DNA of 44,977 nucleotides, taken from contig JADLEX010000085.1 of assembly GCA_020845895.1 (NCBI GenBank), positions 1 through 44,977 on the forward strand. Direction: 5' to 3'. This document shows positions 33,268 through 42,197 of this stretch, piece after piece. The notes below the pieces were generated by a model that was not told the DNA's origin, did not search any database, and saw only the letters and a list, made by a program, of their open reading frames with translations. The number at the start of each line of letters is the position of its first letter. Within the stretch, counting starts at the first letter, position 1. The position numbers and the translations under genes were made by a program. The DNA comes from Deltaproteobacteria bacterium (GTDB taxonomy: Bacteria; Lernaellota; Lernaellaia; JACKCT01).

Positions 33268-33770
33268 TGAAAACCGTCGCCGTTCTCATGGGGTCCGATT
33301 CGGATTTCGGCGTGATGCAAAAATGCGTCGAACAGCTTCGCGCGTTCGGGATCGCCGTCGAAGTGCGCGTGCTCTCGGCGCATCGCAGCCCCGACGACAC
33401 GGCCCGGTTCGTCAAGGGCGCGGCGAAGCGCAACGTGGGTGTCTTCATCGCGGCGGCGGGCGGCGCGGCGCACTTGGCGGGAGCGGTCGCGGCCCACACG
33501 TCGCTGCCCGTGATCGGCGTGCCGATCGCGGCGACGCCGCTGGGCGGGCTGGACGCGCTGCTCGCCACGGTGCAGATGCCGCCGGGCGTGCCGGTGGCGA
33601 CCGTGGCGATCGGCGACTACGGCGCGACGAATGCAGCCGTTTTGGCTGCGCAGATTCTGGCGGTTGGAGACGCGGAACTGGCGCGGGCCGTCGCGGCGCA
33701 CAAAGCCGGCCAACGCGAAGGTGTCGCGAAGAAAAACGCCGCGCTCCAGAAGAAACTGAAGTCGATCTGA
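33264..33770 (+). CDS. purE: 5-(carboxyamino)imidazole ribonucleotide mutase
   Basis: 168 residues. The start overlaps the purD stop (ATGATGA), so purD and purE are translationally coupled; the second ATG (33267) is equally possible. Class I PurE motifs: [49 protein letters not shown] and [17 protein letters not shown]. It converts N5-CAIR to CAIR in purine synthesis. The usual partner purK is not in the window. The C-terminal Lys-rich helix extends a little past the core. Confidence 0.96.
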   Translation: MMKTVAVLMGSDSDFGVMQKCVEQLRAFGIAVEVRVLSAHRSPDDTARFVKGAAKRNVGVFIAAAGGAAHLAGAVAAHTSLPVIGVPIAATPLGGLDALLATVQMPPGVPVATVAIGDYGATNAAVLAAQILAVGDAELARAVAAHKAGQREGVAKKNAALQKKLKSI

Positions 33771-33809
33771 TTGTTTCGGCGCTTGCCGACTTTGTGAAAT
33801 GGGAGGACC

Positions 33810-35225
33810 GTGAGGCGAATCGCCATCGATCGCGAACGTCCGGACGCGTCGGCGCTCCGGACCGCCGCCGACATCCTCAATGACGGCGGCGTCATCGTGT
33901 TTCCGACCGATACGCTCTACGGCATGATCTGCCGGCTCGACCGGCCCGCCGCGGTGGAGCGAATCAAGCAGATCAAGCAGCATGACGACTACAAGGCGAT
34001 GCCGTGCCTGGCGCCGGATGTTCCCACCGCGCTCGCCGCGTACTTTCCGCATCCGCCCCGTCTCAACGTCGTCGCAGACCACCTCTGGCCGGGGCCGATT
34101 ACGCTGATCGGTTCGGCGATGCCGCACCTCATCGGCGCGGCCACGGGCGACGGGCCGTACATCGGCATCCGCGTTCCCGATTTGCCCGCGCTCACCCGGC
34201 TCGGGCGCCTTTGCGAGGGTGCGCTGCTCGTGGCGACGAGCGCCAATCCCCACGGCAAACTCGCGGCGACCAACACATCCATGATGCGAGAGTACTTCGG
34301 CGACGTCGAAGACCTGACGTTCTTCGACGCGGGAGTGCTCGATTCGCTGGGCAGCACCGTCGTGGACCTGTCCGTCGAACCGCCGAAACTCATCCGCCGG
34401 GGCGAGATGCCGTTCGAAATCGTCGAGCGCGTGCTCGGCCGTCCGCTCGCCGAGGTCGTGGTGCGCCCGGACGAGCGCCTTCAGGATCTGATGCGCGGTC
34501 CTTTGCGGATCATTCAGAAAAAGTCCGGTTTCCGATACTCGATCGACGCGCTGCTGCTCGCCGCTTTCACCGCGTTCGAGGCCGACGACCGGATCGCGGA
34601 CATCGGATGCGGCAGCGGCGTGATCCCGCTGCTCCTCGCGGGACGCGGCGCGCGAAAGGTCGTGGGCATCGAGCACCAGGAGGAGATCGCAGACATGGCC
34701 GCGCGGTCGATCCGCGCCAATGGGCTCAATCACCGCGCGTCGGTCGTGTCCGGCGATGCGCGCCGTATCGACGACCTGTTTCCGGCCGGGTCCTTCGACG
34801 TCGTTTGCGCAAACCCCCCCTATTATCCCGCGGACAGCGGGCATCACAGCCCCGACGAAGCCAAGGCCGCCAGCCGCCACGAACTCACGATGACACTGGC
34901 CGACGCCGTGCGCGCGGCGGCGTGGCTGGCGCGCGAGGGCGGCCGGTTTTTCCTGATTCATCTGCACGCGCGGGAAGACGAGGTGATCGCCCAATTCCAC
35001 GCCAATCGGATCGCGCCCGGGCGGCTCCGGCGAGTCGTCACCAAGCCGGGCCAGGAGCCGAGATTCATCCTCGTCGAGGGCCAAAAAGTCGCCCGCGAGG
35101 ATCAGGCGCGCGGCTTCCCCGACGTGCTTCCCGATCTCGCGCTGCACGATGCCGAAGGGCATTTCACGAAGGACGCCGACGCGTTCCTCACGCCGATTCA
35201 GAACCCTTCGATCTCGCTCGGCTGA
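33810..35225 (+). CDS. Fusion: YrdC/YciO-type domain with TrmN6-type tRNA methyltransferase
   Basis: 471 residues from GTG 33810, with GGGAGG just 3 nt upstream; no other start fits the first domain. Residues 5-205 are YrdC/Sua5-like: GGVIVFPTDTLYGMIC, a lysine segment VERIKQIKQHDDYKAMP in the ATP/threonine-binding place, LWPGPITLIGSAM, IGIRVPDLP, LLVATSANPHGK and VVDLSVEPPKLIRRGE. The KxR part is degenerate, more like YciO than TsaC. Residues 220-471 are TrmN6/YfiC-like: FRYSIDALLLAAF, ADIGCGSGVIPLLLA (motif I) and ANPPYYP with N335-P-P-Y338 as motif IV. In this family the NPPY motif methylates an adenine N6 (A37 of tRNA-Val1 in E. coli). YrdC enzymes start t6A37 synthesis. So one protein may join two A37 modifications; this is inferred. 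It lies beside rlmN (m2A37/m2A2503), convergent by 9 bp. Confidence 0.85.
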   Translation: MRRIAIDRERPDASALRTAADILNDGGVIVFPTDTLYGMICRLDRPAAVERIKQIKQHDDYKAMPCLAPDVPTALAAYFPHPPRLNVVADHLWPGPITLIGSAMPHLIGAATGDGPYIGIRVPDLPALTRLGRLCEGALLVATSANPHGKLAATNTSMMREYFGDVEDLTFFDAGVLDSLGSTVVDLSVEPPKLIRRGEMPFEIVERVLGRPLAEVVVRPDERLQDLMRGPLRIIQKKSGFRYSIDALLLAAFTAFEADDRIADIGCGSGVIPLLLAGRGARKVVGIEHQEEIADMAARSIRANGLNHRASVVSGDARRIDDLFPAGSFDVVCANPPYYPADSGHHSPDEAKAASRHELTMTLADAVRAAAWLAREGGRFFLIHLHAREDEVIAQFHANRIAPGRLRRVVTKPGQEPRFILVEGQKVAREDQARGFPDVLPDLALHDAEGHFTKDADAFLTPIQNPSISLG

Positions 35226-35234
35226 CCGGTCGCA

Positions 35235-36314
35235 TCACGCGGGCGGTGAGGCGGCGTCGAGGCTGCGAAGCTGACCGCACGCGGCGAGAATGTCCTGCCC
35301 CCGGCTGCGGCGAACGACGCAGTTGATGCGCGCGTTCAGCAAAATCCGCTGGAATGCGCGCACGCGCGGCTCGGGCGTCGCCGCGTATGGGCTGCCCGGC
35401 CACGGGTTGAAGCAGATCAGATTCACGTGCGCCTTGAGCGGCGCCATCAGGCGAATCAGGCGGCGCGCGTCCTCGTCGCGATCGTTCACTCCGTCGAGCA
35501 GCGTGTATTCATAGGTGATGCGCCGGCGGTTGCTGAGCGGGTAGTCGCGGCACGCGGCGAGCAACTCCCCGATCGGGTGCTTCTTGTTGATCGGCATGAG
35601 GCGGGAGCGCGTGTCGTCGTCCGTGGCGTGCAGCGAGATCGCGAGCGATACGTCAGTGTCCTGTCCGAGTTGCCGGATCGCCGGGACGATACCCGCCGTC
35701 GAGATCGTCACGCGCCGGTTCGAGAAGTTCATTCCGAGGTCGTCGGTCAAGATACGCGCCGCAGCCACGGTCGCGTCGTAATTGAGCAGAGGCTCGCCCA
35801 TCCCCATGAACACGACGTTGGTGATGTCGCGGTCCGCAACCTCGCGCCGCGCGGCCCGGATCTGCTCGACGATTTCCCATGCCGCGAGCTGTCGCTCGAG
35901 ACGCATCGTGCCCGTCCGGCAGAATCGACAGTTCAGGCTGCAACCCACCTGCGTGCTCACGCAGATCGTCAGGCGCCCCGGCTCGGGGATCAGCACCGAT
36001 TCGACCTTCGCGCCGTCGGGCAAACGAAGCAGGAACTTCTGGGTCCCGTCCGCCGCGGTGCTCACATTTTCGACGCCGCCCGCGTCGATCCGGTACAGAC
36101 CGGCGAGCTCGGCGCGCAGGTCCTTCCGGATATTCGTCATGGCGTCAAACGAGTCCGCGCCGCGCGCGTAAATCCATTGGAAGATCTGGTCGGCGCGGTA
36201 AGCGCTCTGGCCGATCCGGCGCATCTCCTCGCGCAAATCCTCCCGGGTCAGTCCCGTGAGGGGTTTGCGCGCGTCCATTCCCGGTTCCGTCGATTTCACG
36301 CTCTGTCCGGTCAT
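35235..36314 (-). CDS. rlmN: Dual-specificity 23S rRNA A2503/tRNA A37 C2-methyltransferase RlmN
   Basis: 359 residues from ATG 36314 (GAGG about 6 nt upstream); ATG 36335 in frame has no ribosome site. RlmN signatures: LTREDLREEMRRIG, AYRADQIFQWIY, ICVSTQVGCSLNCRFCRTG with C118 and cluster cysteines C125, C129, C132, NVVFMGMGEPLLNYD, TISTAGIVPAIRQLG, SLAISLHATDDDTR and AACGQL with the methyl-carrying C346. It is a radical SAM enzyme that adds methyl to C2 of A2503 in 23S rRNA and A37 of some tRNAs. All catalytic cysteines are conserved. It converges on the YrdC-TrmN6 fusion. Confidence 0.96.
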   Translation of the reverse strand: MTGQSVKSTEPGMDARKPLTGLTREDLREEMRRIGQSAYRADQIFQWIYARGADSFDAMTNIRKDLRAELAGLYRIDAGGVENVSTAADGTQKFLLRLPDGAKVESVLIPEPGRLTICVSTQVGCSLNCRFCRTGTMRLERQLAAWEIVEQIRAARREVADRDITNVVFMGMGEPLLNYDATVAAARILTDDLGMNFSNRRVTISTAGIVPAIRQLGQDTDVSLAISLHATDDDTRSRLMPINKKHPIGELLAACRDYPLSNRRRITYEYTLLDGVNDRDEDARRLIRLMAPLKAHVNLICFNPWPGSPYAATPEPRVRAFQRILLNARINCVVRRSRGQDILAACGQLRSLDAASPPA

Positions 36315-36455
36315 CTGGCCTCGCCCGCCGCCCATTTTTCGGTTCGGCGGTCCCGCTTCTCGTGCACCGCGAGAGATTCGTCCATGACGGCCATCACAAG
36401 GGCCGCCGTCCCCGCGTCATTTACACGCCGGGCGTGCGTGTGGCATGAGGTTACG

Positions 36456-37703
36456 ATGGAACCCGGAGCCGAACAACGTCCTCGGTTCCGCCGGTGGCGG
36501 CGAACGGCCCTCGCGTGTGTGGCGCTCGCCGTCGCCGCCGGTTGCTCTCCCTCGCCCGGCCCGGTATTGCCCGCACAGGATTTCGGCGACGAGCCGATCG
36601 GATTCGCGATCACGGCCGCGGAAAGGAAACTTGGCGAAACGATCGAACGGCTCGGCGAACGCCGCGCCGGAGCGCCGGACCGCGAAAACGTGCTGTGCGC
36701 GGTCTCCCGCAACCTCGCGCACGAAGTCGTCGCGAACGGCGTCGATCGGATCGACGAACTGACGACCGAGCGCATCAGTGAAAAAATGCGCGAGATGGGC
36801 AGCGTGGACAATGCGTTTCGCTCTTACGTTTTCAACGAACTCACCCTCGGCCGCGCGGCCGCCCAGCTCGAAGAACTGATCGACGAGGAACTGCGGGAAA
36901 AGCACCACACGCACTACGGCGTGGGCGCGGTGCGCACGTGGTGGCCGCCGGGGTACATGGTCGGTGTGTTGCTGGTGCGCAAGAGTGTGCGGATCGAGCC
37001 CGTCAAACGCCGGATGAAGGTCGGGGAGGACCTGTTTGTCCAGGGACAACTCCTGAACGGATCCGAACCGGTGACACTCTGGGTGCAGGGTCCCGTCGAG
37101 ACGCAGACCATGGACCTGACGTTCAACTTCGAAGGCAGGTTTTCGCGGATGATCCGCCTGCGCGACAACGGGCGATATCACGTCGAGATCATGACCACCA
37201 CGCAGAACGGACCCGAGGTGGCCGCGCTCTTCGAGGTCGTGGCCGGTCTGGAGTCGGCCGCGACCGTTTCGGCCCGTCCGCGACCGACGCCGCTCGCGGA
37301 ACCTCTTGTGACGCCGGAAGGCATGCGCGCGCGGATGATCGAACTGGTGAACGACGAACGCGACCGAGAGGACCTGTTGCCGGTCGGCGAGGACTCCATT
37401 CTCAATACCGTCGCCCAGCGTTACGCCGAGGAGATGTTGCGAAACCGCCGGGTCGTCCACGTCTCGCCCGACTCGGGCGATTTGGTCGACCGCGCGAAGG
37501 CGGTGGGCATCGACTTCGTGAAGATTTCCGAGAACATCGCGGTCAATCAGAACGTCGACGTCGTTCACGACGACCTGATGCGGTCCCCGTCGCATCGGCG
37601 CAACATTCTGGATGGACAGGTGGACAGGATCGGCGTTGGGATCGCGATCGACCCGGACGGAGGGCATGTATACGTGGTCCAGAACTTCGCCCGGCTGCGC
37701 TGA
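36456..37703 (+). CDS. Lipoprotein with C-terminal CAP (SCP/PR1) domain and a degenerate second copy
   Basis: 415 residues; GAGG about 6 nt upstream of ATG. The signal RWRRTALACVALAVAAGC gives a lipobox with Cys at about residue 27. The C-terminal 125 residues are a clear CAP domain: MIELVNDERDREDLLPV, LNTVAQRYAEEMLRNRRVVH, KISENIAVNQNVDVVHDDL, SPSHRRNIL and DRIGVGIAID. The N-terminal half (about 55-190) resembles a degraded CAP domain (RENVLCAVSRNLAHEVV, FNELTLGRAA, HYGVGAVRTWW). A beta domain of about 90 residues lies between. CAP lipoproteins are often lipid- or peptidoglycan-associated; metal-ligand histidines are only partly kept here. Promoter not obvious; it is followed by the signalling genes on the same strand. 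Confidence 0.85.
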   Translation: MEPGAEQRPRFRRWRRTALACVALAVAAGCSPSPGPVLPAQDFGDEPIGFAITAAERKLGETIERLGERRAGAPDRENVLCAVSRNLAHEVVANGVDRIDELTTERISEKMREMGSVDNAFRSYVFNELTLGRAAAQLEELIDEELREKHHTHYGVGAVRTWWPPGYMVGVLLVRKSVRIEPVKRRMKVGEDLFVQGQLLNGSEPVTLWVQGPVETQTMDLTFNFEGRFSRMIRLRDNGRYHVEIMTTTQNGPEVAALFEVVAGLESAATVSARPRPTPLAEPLVTPEGMRARMIELVNDERDREDLLPVGEDSILNTVAQRYAEEMLRNRRVVHVSPDSGDLVDRAKAVGIDFVKISENIAVNQNVDVVHDDLMRSPSHRRNILDGQVDRIGVGIAIDPDGGHVYVVQNFARLR

Positions 37704-37790
37704 AGACCCGCGTCGGGGCTCATCTGGAAAAAATCCAAGAGATCGCGTAAAATCAAGCGCTAATAGGCACAGATCCGGGCTCGGGAGTCC

Positions 37791-38954
37791 ATGACAGCGG
37801 AACCGACCACGCAATTTTCGCCGGAAAGCGAAAGCGTCGTTCACCACATTCTCATTGTGGACGACGAGCCGGAGAACCTCGACCTGCTGGCGTCGACGCT
37901 GCGCCGCGGGAATCGGATCTTCAAGGCGCACAGCGGCGACGAGGCCCTGGCGCTCCTCGAAACCGAGGACATCCACATGGTCATCACCGACCAGAGGATG
38001 CCGGGCATCTCGGGCACGCAGATCCTTCAGGTCCTGCGCGAAAAATACGAGCACATCATCCGGATTCTGATCACCGGCTACGCCGACATGAAGGTCGCGG
38101 TGGACGCGATCAACAAGGGGCAGGTGCAGCGCTACATCACCAAGCCCTGGGACCCCGGCGACCTGAAGTCCGCGGTCGCTTATGAACTGAAGCGCTTCGA
38201 CCTTCAGGAGTCGAACAAGCGCCTGACGCGGGAGCTGCTGCGCAAGAACGAAGAGCTCGAGGCGATGAATGCCGAGCTCCAGCGCCAGAAGGACGAAATC
38301 GAGCGACTGGCGATGGAGTACAAGGAGCAGAAGGAAATCGCGATCGAGATGAGCGACAAGCTCGCCCGGTCGAACCTGGATCTGCTCAAGGCGCAGGAAG
38401 AGATCAAGCTCAAGAACGTCAAGCTCGAAGCGGCGAACAAGAAGCTGGAACGCCTCTCGATCACCGACCCGCTGACGGGCTTTTTCAACAAACGCCACCT
38501 GTTCCAGATCCTGGAAGGCGAAATCGGCCGCGCGAAGCGATATGATCTGAATCTTTCCATTCTCATGATCGATATGGATAACTTCAAGTCGGTGAACGAC
38601 ACTTGGGGCCACCCCTTCGGGGATCTGGTCATCAAACGGGTGACGGAGAAGATCCGACGCAATATCCGCGAAACAGACTACCCCACGCGCTACGGCGGCG
38701 ACGAGTTCATCGTCATCCTGCCGCACACGGGAATCGAGCGCGCGATGTACATGGCGAAGCGCATGCACTCCGACATCCGGGTGTCGCACCTGACGAGCCC
38801 CGACGGCGCGCTCGTCACGCCGCAGGTTTCGATCGGCGTCGCCTACTACCCGCACCCGAAAATTTCGAACAAGGAGCAGATGATCGCCATCGCCGACGAG
38901 GCGCTGTACAAGGCCAAGGAACAGGGCCGCAACTGCATCATCGTCGCCGAGTGA
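37791..38954 (+). CDS. Response regulator with GGDEF output (diguanylate cyclase)
   Basis: 387 residues. REC domain (about 18-140): ILIVDDEPENLDLLA, phosphoacceptor D67 in VITDQRMPG, ILITGYADM and YITKPWDP. A charged coiled coil (about 145-225, EELEAMNAELQRQKDEIERL) joins it to the GGDEF domain (about 225-385): LTGFFNKRHLF, MDNFKSVNDTWGHPFGD, RYGGDEF with GGDEF at 302-306 and an inhibitory RETD (RxxD) site five residues upstream, so product inhibition by c-di-GMP is likely. VSIGVAYYP and EALYKAKEQGRN finish it. It starts 20 bp before the histidine-kinase gene, so the pair likely forms a two-component system making c-di-GMP. A TAAAAT-like -10 lies at 37748-37753. Confidence 0.94.
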   Translation: MTAEPTTQFSPESESVVHHILIVDDEPENLDLLASTLRRGNRIFKAHSGDEALALLETEDIHMVITDQRMPGISGTQILQVLREKYEHIIRILITGYADMKVAVDAINKGQVQRYITKPWDPGDLKSAVAYELKRFDLQESNKRLTRELLRKNEELEAMNAELQRQKDEIERLAMEYKEQKEIAIEMSDKLARSNLDLLKAQEEIKLKNVKLEAANKKLERLSITDPLTGFFNKRHLFQILEGEIGRAKRYDLNLSILMIDMDNFKSVNDTWGHPFGDLVIKRVTEKIRRNIRETDYPTRYGGDEFIVILPHTGIERAMYMAKRMHSDIRVSHLTSPDGALVTPQVSIGVAYYPHPKISNKEQMIAIADEALYKAKEQGRNCIIVAE

Positions 38955-38973
38955 CGGCGATCGTCCCATCGCC

Positions 38974-40692
38974 ATGTTGAACCGGATCGTCGCCTGGCTC
39001 AGCGAACGTGGAGCCATTGGACTCGCCATGGCGGTCGCCGCGCCGGCCACGGTACTCGCGGCGTTCGCGCTGGTGTCGGTGGCGACGGTCGGAGAGGCGG
39101 GCCCGACGCCGCGCGAATATGCGCTCATCTTCGGCGTGTGGGCCCTGATCGCGGCGGGCGGCGGCGGCATCGCGTGGTTGATCGGACAGCGGCAGGTCCG
39201 CGCCCTTCGCGACCTCGATGCCGCGGCGGATGCGGTGGAGCGCGGCGAGATCCGTCTGCCGCCGCGCAACGCGCCCGGGGGGCGGTTCGCGGAGCTCGAA
39301 AGCAAGATCGTGCGCATCGGCAAGGCGCTCGACGAACGCTCGCAGCTCACGGCGCGCACCCAGCCCAGCGAAAAACTCCAGGATGAACTGTCCGAGGAGA
39401 AGCGGCGTTTCGAGGCGTTCCTTCGCGGCATCGGCGACCCCGTCACGATCGTCGACAAGGAATTCCGCATCATCTACGTCAACGACACGGTGAAGAAGAT
39501 CTTCGGCGACCACACCGGCGATCACTGCTTCAAGGTCTACGAGCACAAGACCGACGTGTGCGGCGGATGCCCCGTGCGCCGGTCGATGGACACGGGTAAC
39601 GTCGAGCACTCGCTGCGCCGCGTTTACACCCGCGACGACAAGCTGCTCTACATGGAAGCGACGGGCAGCCCGATCCGCGACGACAAGGGCAACATCATCG
39701 CGGGCATCGAACTGGCCCGCGACGTCACGCAGCGCATCAAGCTCGAGCGCAGCGTCGAGATTCGCTCGCGCGAGCTGGCCGTCGCCAACGAGGAACTGCG
39801 CATCGCCAACGAGCAGCTCCAGCAAGCATACGAAGAGCTCAAAGCGGCCCAGTCGGCCCTCTTCCAGTCCGAAAAAATGGCGTCGCTGGGTGTGCTCGTC
39901 GCCGGCGTCGCGCACGAGATCAACAACCCGGTCAACTTCGTCTACGGCTCGATGCCGCTGCTCGACGAGAACATCCGGGCGCTGCTCACGCTCGTCGAAC
40001 AGATCGAGACGATGGACATCGCCGAGGACCAGAAGGACGTCATCCGCAAGATCAAGCAGGAAATCGATTACGAGTACGTGCAGGAAGACCTGGGGCGCAT
40101 CGTCAAGAACGTCGCGACGGGCGCCCAGCGCATCAAGGAAATCGTGCAGAACCTGCGCACATTCTCGCGCGTGGATTCGGGCGAAAACGTCGACATGGAC
40201 CTGCACCAGGGCATCGACAGCACGCTCGAAATTCTGCGCCACGAGTACAAGAACCGGGTCGAAATCAAAAAGGAATACAGCGAGATTCCGGTTCTGATCG
40301 GCAACCCGGGCAAGATGAATCAGGTTTTCATGAACATCCTCCACAACGCGATCCAGGCGATCGAGACCGAGGGAAAGATCTCGATCCGCACCTTCGTCGA
40401 GGGACCAAACGTCGTGGTGGAGATCGAGGACTCGGGCAGGGGGATCGCGCCGGAAAACCTCGGCAAAATCTTCGACCCGTTTTTCACGACCAAAAAGGTG
40501 GGCGAGGGGACGGGATTGGGACTTTCCATCAGTTACAGTATCGTACAGGATCACAACGGTCGCCTGACCTGTCGAAGCCAGGTCGGCCAGGGAACCACGT
40601 TCCGCATCGAGCTTCCCATGCGGGAGCAGGACATGGAGACACGGGAGCAGACGACGACCTATGGCCTTAAGACCCATCCTTTGGCATCCTGA
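38974..40692 (+). CDS. PAS-domain sensor histidine kinase
   Basis: 572 residues. Two TM segments (about 14-38 and 50-72) and a HAMP-like linker (ALRDLDAAADAVERGEI) precede a PAS domain (about 143-255: FLRGIGDPVTIVDKEFRI, IYVNDTVKKIFG). The PAS carries C185, C196 and C199 (C-x10-C-x2-C, ending CGGCPV), a possible redox or metal site. Then a coiled coil, the HisKA phosphorylation motif LVAGVAHEINNP with His314, and the HATPase core: LHNAIQAIE (N box), IEDSGRGI (G1), FDPFFTTKKVGEGTGLGLSI (F and G2). It probably phosphorylates the response regulator upstream. Its 3' end overlaps the start of def by 32 nt, suggesting a single transcript with def-fmt-rsmB. Confidence 0.93.
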   Translation: MLNRIVAWLSERGAIGLAMAVAAPATVLAAFALVSVATVGEAGPTPREYALIFGVWALIAAGGGGIAWLIGQRQVRALRDLDAAADAVERGEIRLPPRNAPGGRFAELESKIVRIGKALDERSQLTARTQPSEKLQDELSEEKRRFEAFLRGIGDPVTIVDKEFRIIYVNDTVKKIFGDHTGDHCFKVYEHKTDVCGGCPVRRSMDTGNVEHSLRRVYTRDDKLLYMEATGSPIRDDKGNIIAGIELARDVTQRIKLERSVEIRSRELAVANEELRIANEQLQQAYEELKAAQSALFQSEKMASLGVLVAGVAHEINNPVNFVYGSMPLLDENIRALLTLVEQIETMDIAEDQKDVIRKIKQEIDYEYVQEDLGRIVKNVATGAQRIKEIVQNLRTFSRVDSGENVDMDLHQGIDSTLEILRHEYKNRVEIKKEYSEIPVLIGNPGKMNQVFMNILHNAIQAIETEGKISIRTFVEGPNVVVEIEDSGRGIAPENLGKIFDPFFTTKKVGEGTGLGLSISYSIVQDHNGRLTCRSQVGQGTTFRIELPMREQDMETREQTTTYGLKTHPLAS

Positions 40693-41200
40693 CCCGGTTC
40701 TGAAAGAAAAGTGCGAACCCGTCGAGGTTTTCGACGAGTCCATCCGCGCCCTCGTCCGCGACATGGCGGAGACGATGTACGCCGCGCCCGGCGTTGGCTT
40801 GGCCGCTCCGCAGATCGGCGTCACGCGCCGCATCTTCGTCATCGACGTGCGCGATCAGGACCCTTCCGGCGGCCCGAAGCTGCGTGCCTTCATCAACCCG
40901 AAGATCGTCGAGAAGAAGGGCGAGATCGTCTGGGAAGAAGGGTGCCTGTCGATTCCCGGCGTCAACGAGGACATCCTGCGCGCCGAGCGCGTACGCGTCG
41001 CCGCGATGGATGAAACCGGCGCGCCGTTCGAACTCGAGGCCGAAGGCCTGCTTGCCGTCGCCATCCAGCACGAAAACGACCATCTCGACGGCATCCTGAT
41101 GTTCGACCGCCTCTCGCCCCTGCGCCGCAAGTTCTCCCTGCGCAAATACAAACGCGAACTCGCGAAGCGCATGGAAGAGTCCAAGGCCGCCCAGGGCTGA
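40661..41200 (+). CDS. def: Peptide deformylase
   Basis: 179 residues. The start ATG lies inside the kinase gene's last codons (32-nt overlap); the family's usual MALRPILWHPDPVL begins exactly there. Motifs GVGLAAPQ, EEGCLSIPGV and QHENDHLDGILM supply the metal-binding Cys and two His with the catalytic Glu. It removes the formyl group from new polypeptides. Its overlap with a sensor kinase is unusual. The C-terminal helix is basic (LRRKFSLRKYKRELAKRM). Confidence 0.97.
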   Translation: MALRPILWHPDPVLKEKCEPVEVFDESIRALVRDMAETMYAAPGVGLAAPQIGVTRRIFVIDVRDQDPSGGPKLRAFINPKIVEKKGEIVWEEGCLSIPGVNEDILRAERVRVAAMDETGAPFELEAEGLLAVAIQHENDHLDGILMFDRLSPLRRKFSLRKYKRELAKRMEESKAAQG

Positions 41201-41234
41201 GAAACGCCCGGCATCCGCCTCCGCAATGTTCGGC

Positions 41235-41264
41235 TTGTGGCTCGGGCGACCCGGCGGGCATAAT
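41235..41264 (+). promoter_or_regulatory. Candidate promoter giving a leaderless fmt transcript
   Basis: TTGTGG (41235-41240), 18 bp, CATAAT (41259-41264, 5/6). The -10 ends 6 nt before the fmt ATG at 41271, where transcription should start, so this promoter would make an mRNA with no leader. No Shine-Dalgarno site is seen before that ATG, in agreement with this. Confidence 0.5.
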
Positions 41265-41270
41265 GCCGCC

Positions 41271-42197
41271 ATGCGCATTGTCTTCATGGGAACCCCCTCG
41301 ATCGCCGCGACCGTCCTGAGCGCCCTCGTGCTCGCCGGCCGCGCGCCGACGCTCGTGGTCTCCCAGCCCGACCGCCCGCGGGGGCGGGGACTCGGACTCG
41401 TTCCGACCCCGGTTCACGAGGCCGCGGATCAGCTCGGCCTGCCGATTCTTCAACCCGAAAAGATCGACGACGCGGCCTTCGAGCGATTGCGCGACGTGCG
41501 TCCCGACCTGATCGTGGTCGTCGCCTACGGAAAAATCCTTCGCAAGCGGGTACTCGACCTGCCCCCTCTTGGGTGCATCAACGCGCACGCCTCGATCCTG
41601 CCGAAGTACCGCGGCGCAGCGCCAATCAATTGGGCGATCATCCGCGGCGAAACCGTGACCGGCGTGTCGATCATGAAGCTCGACGAGGGCATGGACACGG
41701 GTCCCGTCGGGCTCGTCCGGCAGGTACCCATCGCGCCCGACGACACCGCCGCGACGCTCACCGAAAAGCTTGCGAAACTCGCCGCCGTCGCAATGACCGA
41801 CGCGATCGATCGCATCGAGGCGGGCGAACTGACGTGGATTCCCCAGGACCACGACCTCGCCGACTACGCTCCGATGATGGAAAAGGACGACGGCCTGATC
41901 GACTGGACGCGCCCGTGCGTCGAGATCGATCGGCTTATCCGTGGCGTGACTCCATGGCCGGGAGCGCAGACCACGCTCGGCCCAAAGCGGCTCAAGATCC
42001 TGTCGGCCTCGCCCGAACGGGGCGTGGACGGCGAGCCGCACGTGGTGGTCGAAGCCGGATCGGGCGGAATCGTCGTGGCATGCGGCGAAGGCGCTCTTCG
42101 AATCGGGCGACTTCAACTCGAAGGCAAGAAGGCGATGGACGCGCGCGACTTCGTGAGCGGCGCCCGACTTGCCCCCGGCGATCGGATCGGCCGATGA
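41271..42197 (+). CDS. fmt: Methionyl-tRNA formyltransferase
   Basis: 308 residues. ATG 41271 is chosen because the protein there begins MRIVFMGTPSIA, as in the family; an in-frame ATG at 41226 adds 15 non-conserved residues. Motifs: VVSQPDRPRGRG, PDLIVVVAYGKIL, CINAHASILPKYRGAAPIN (formyl donor site), TVTGVSIMKLDEGMDTGPV and a C-terminal OB-like part (ARLAPGDRIG). It formylates initiator Met-tRNA; def undoes the formyl group, so neighbours are matched. Its stop overlaps the rsmB start (ATGA). Confidence 0.96.
   Translation: MRIVFMGTPSIAATVLSALVLAGRAPTLVVSQPDRPRGRGLGLVPTPVHEAADQLGLPILQPEKIDDAAFERLRDVRPDLIVVVAYGKILRKRVLDLPPLGCINAHASILPKYRGAAPINWAIIRGETVTGVSIMKLDEGMDTGPVGLVRQVPIAPDDTAATLTEKLAKLAAVAMTDAIDRIEAGELTWIPQDHDLADYAPMMEKDDGLIDWTRPCVEIDRLIRGVTPWPGAQTTLGPKRLKILSASPERGVDGEPHVVVEAGSGGIVVACGEGALRIGRLQLEGKKAMDARDFVSGARLAPGDRIGR

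Noticed and set aside
36417-39473. A 1018-codon open frame on the minus strand
   Set aside because: It is antisense to the CAP lipoprotein, the GGDEF regulator and part of the kinase. All three sense genes have full motif sets.
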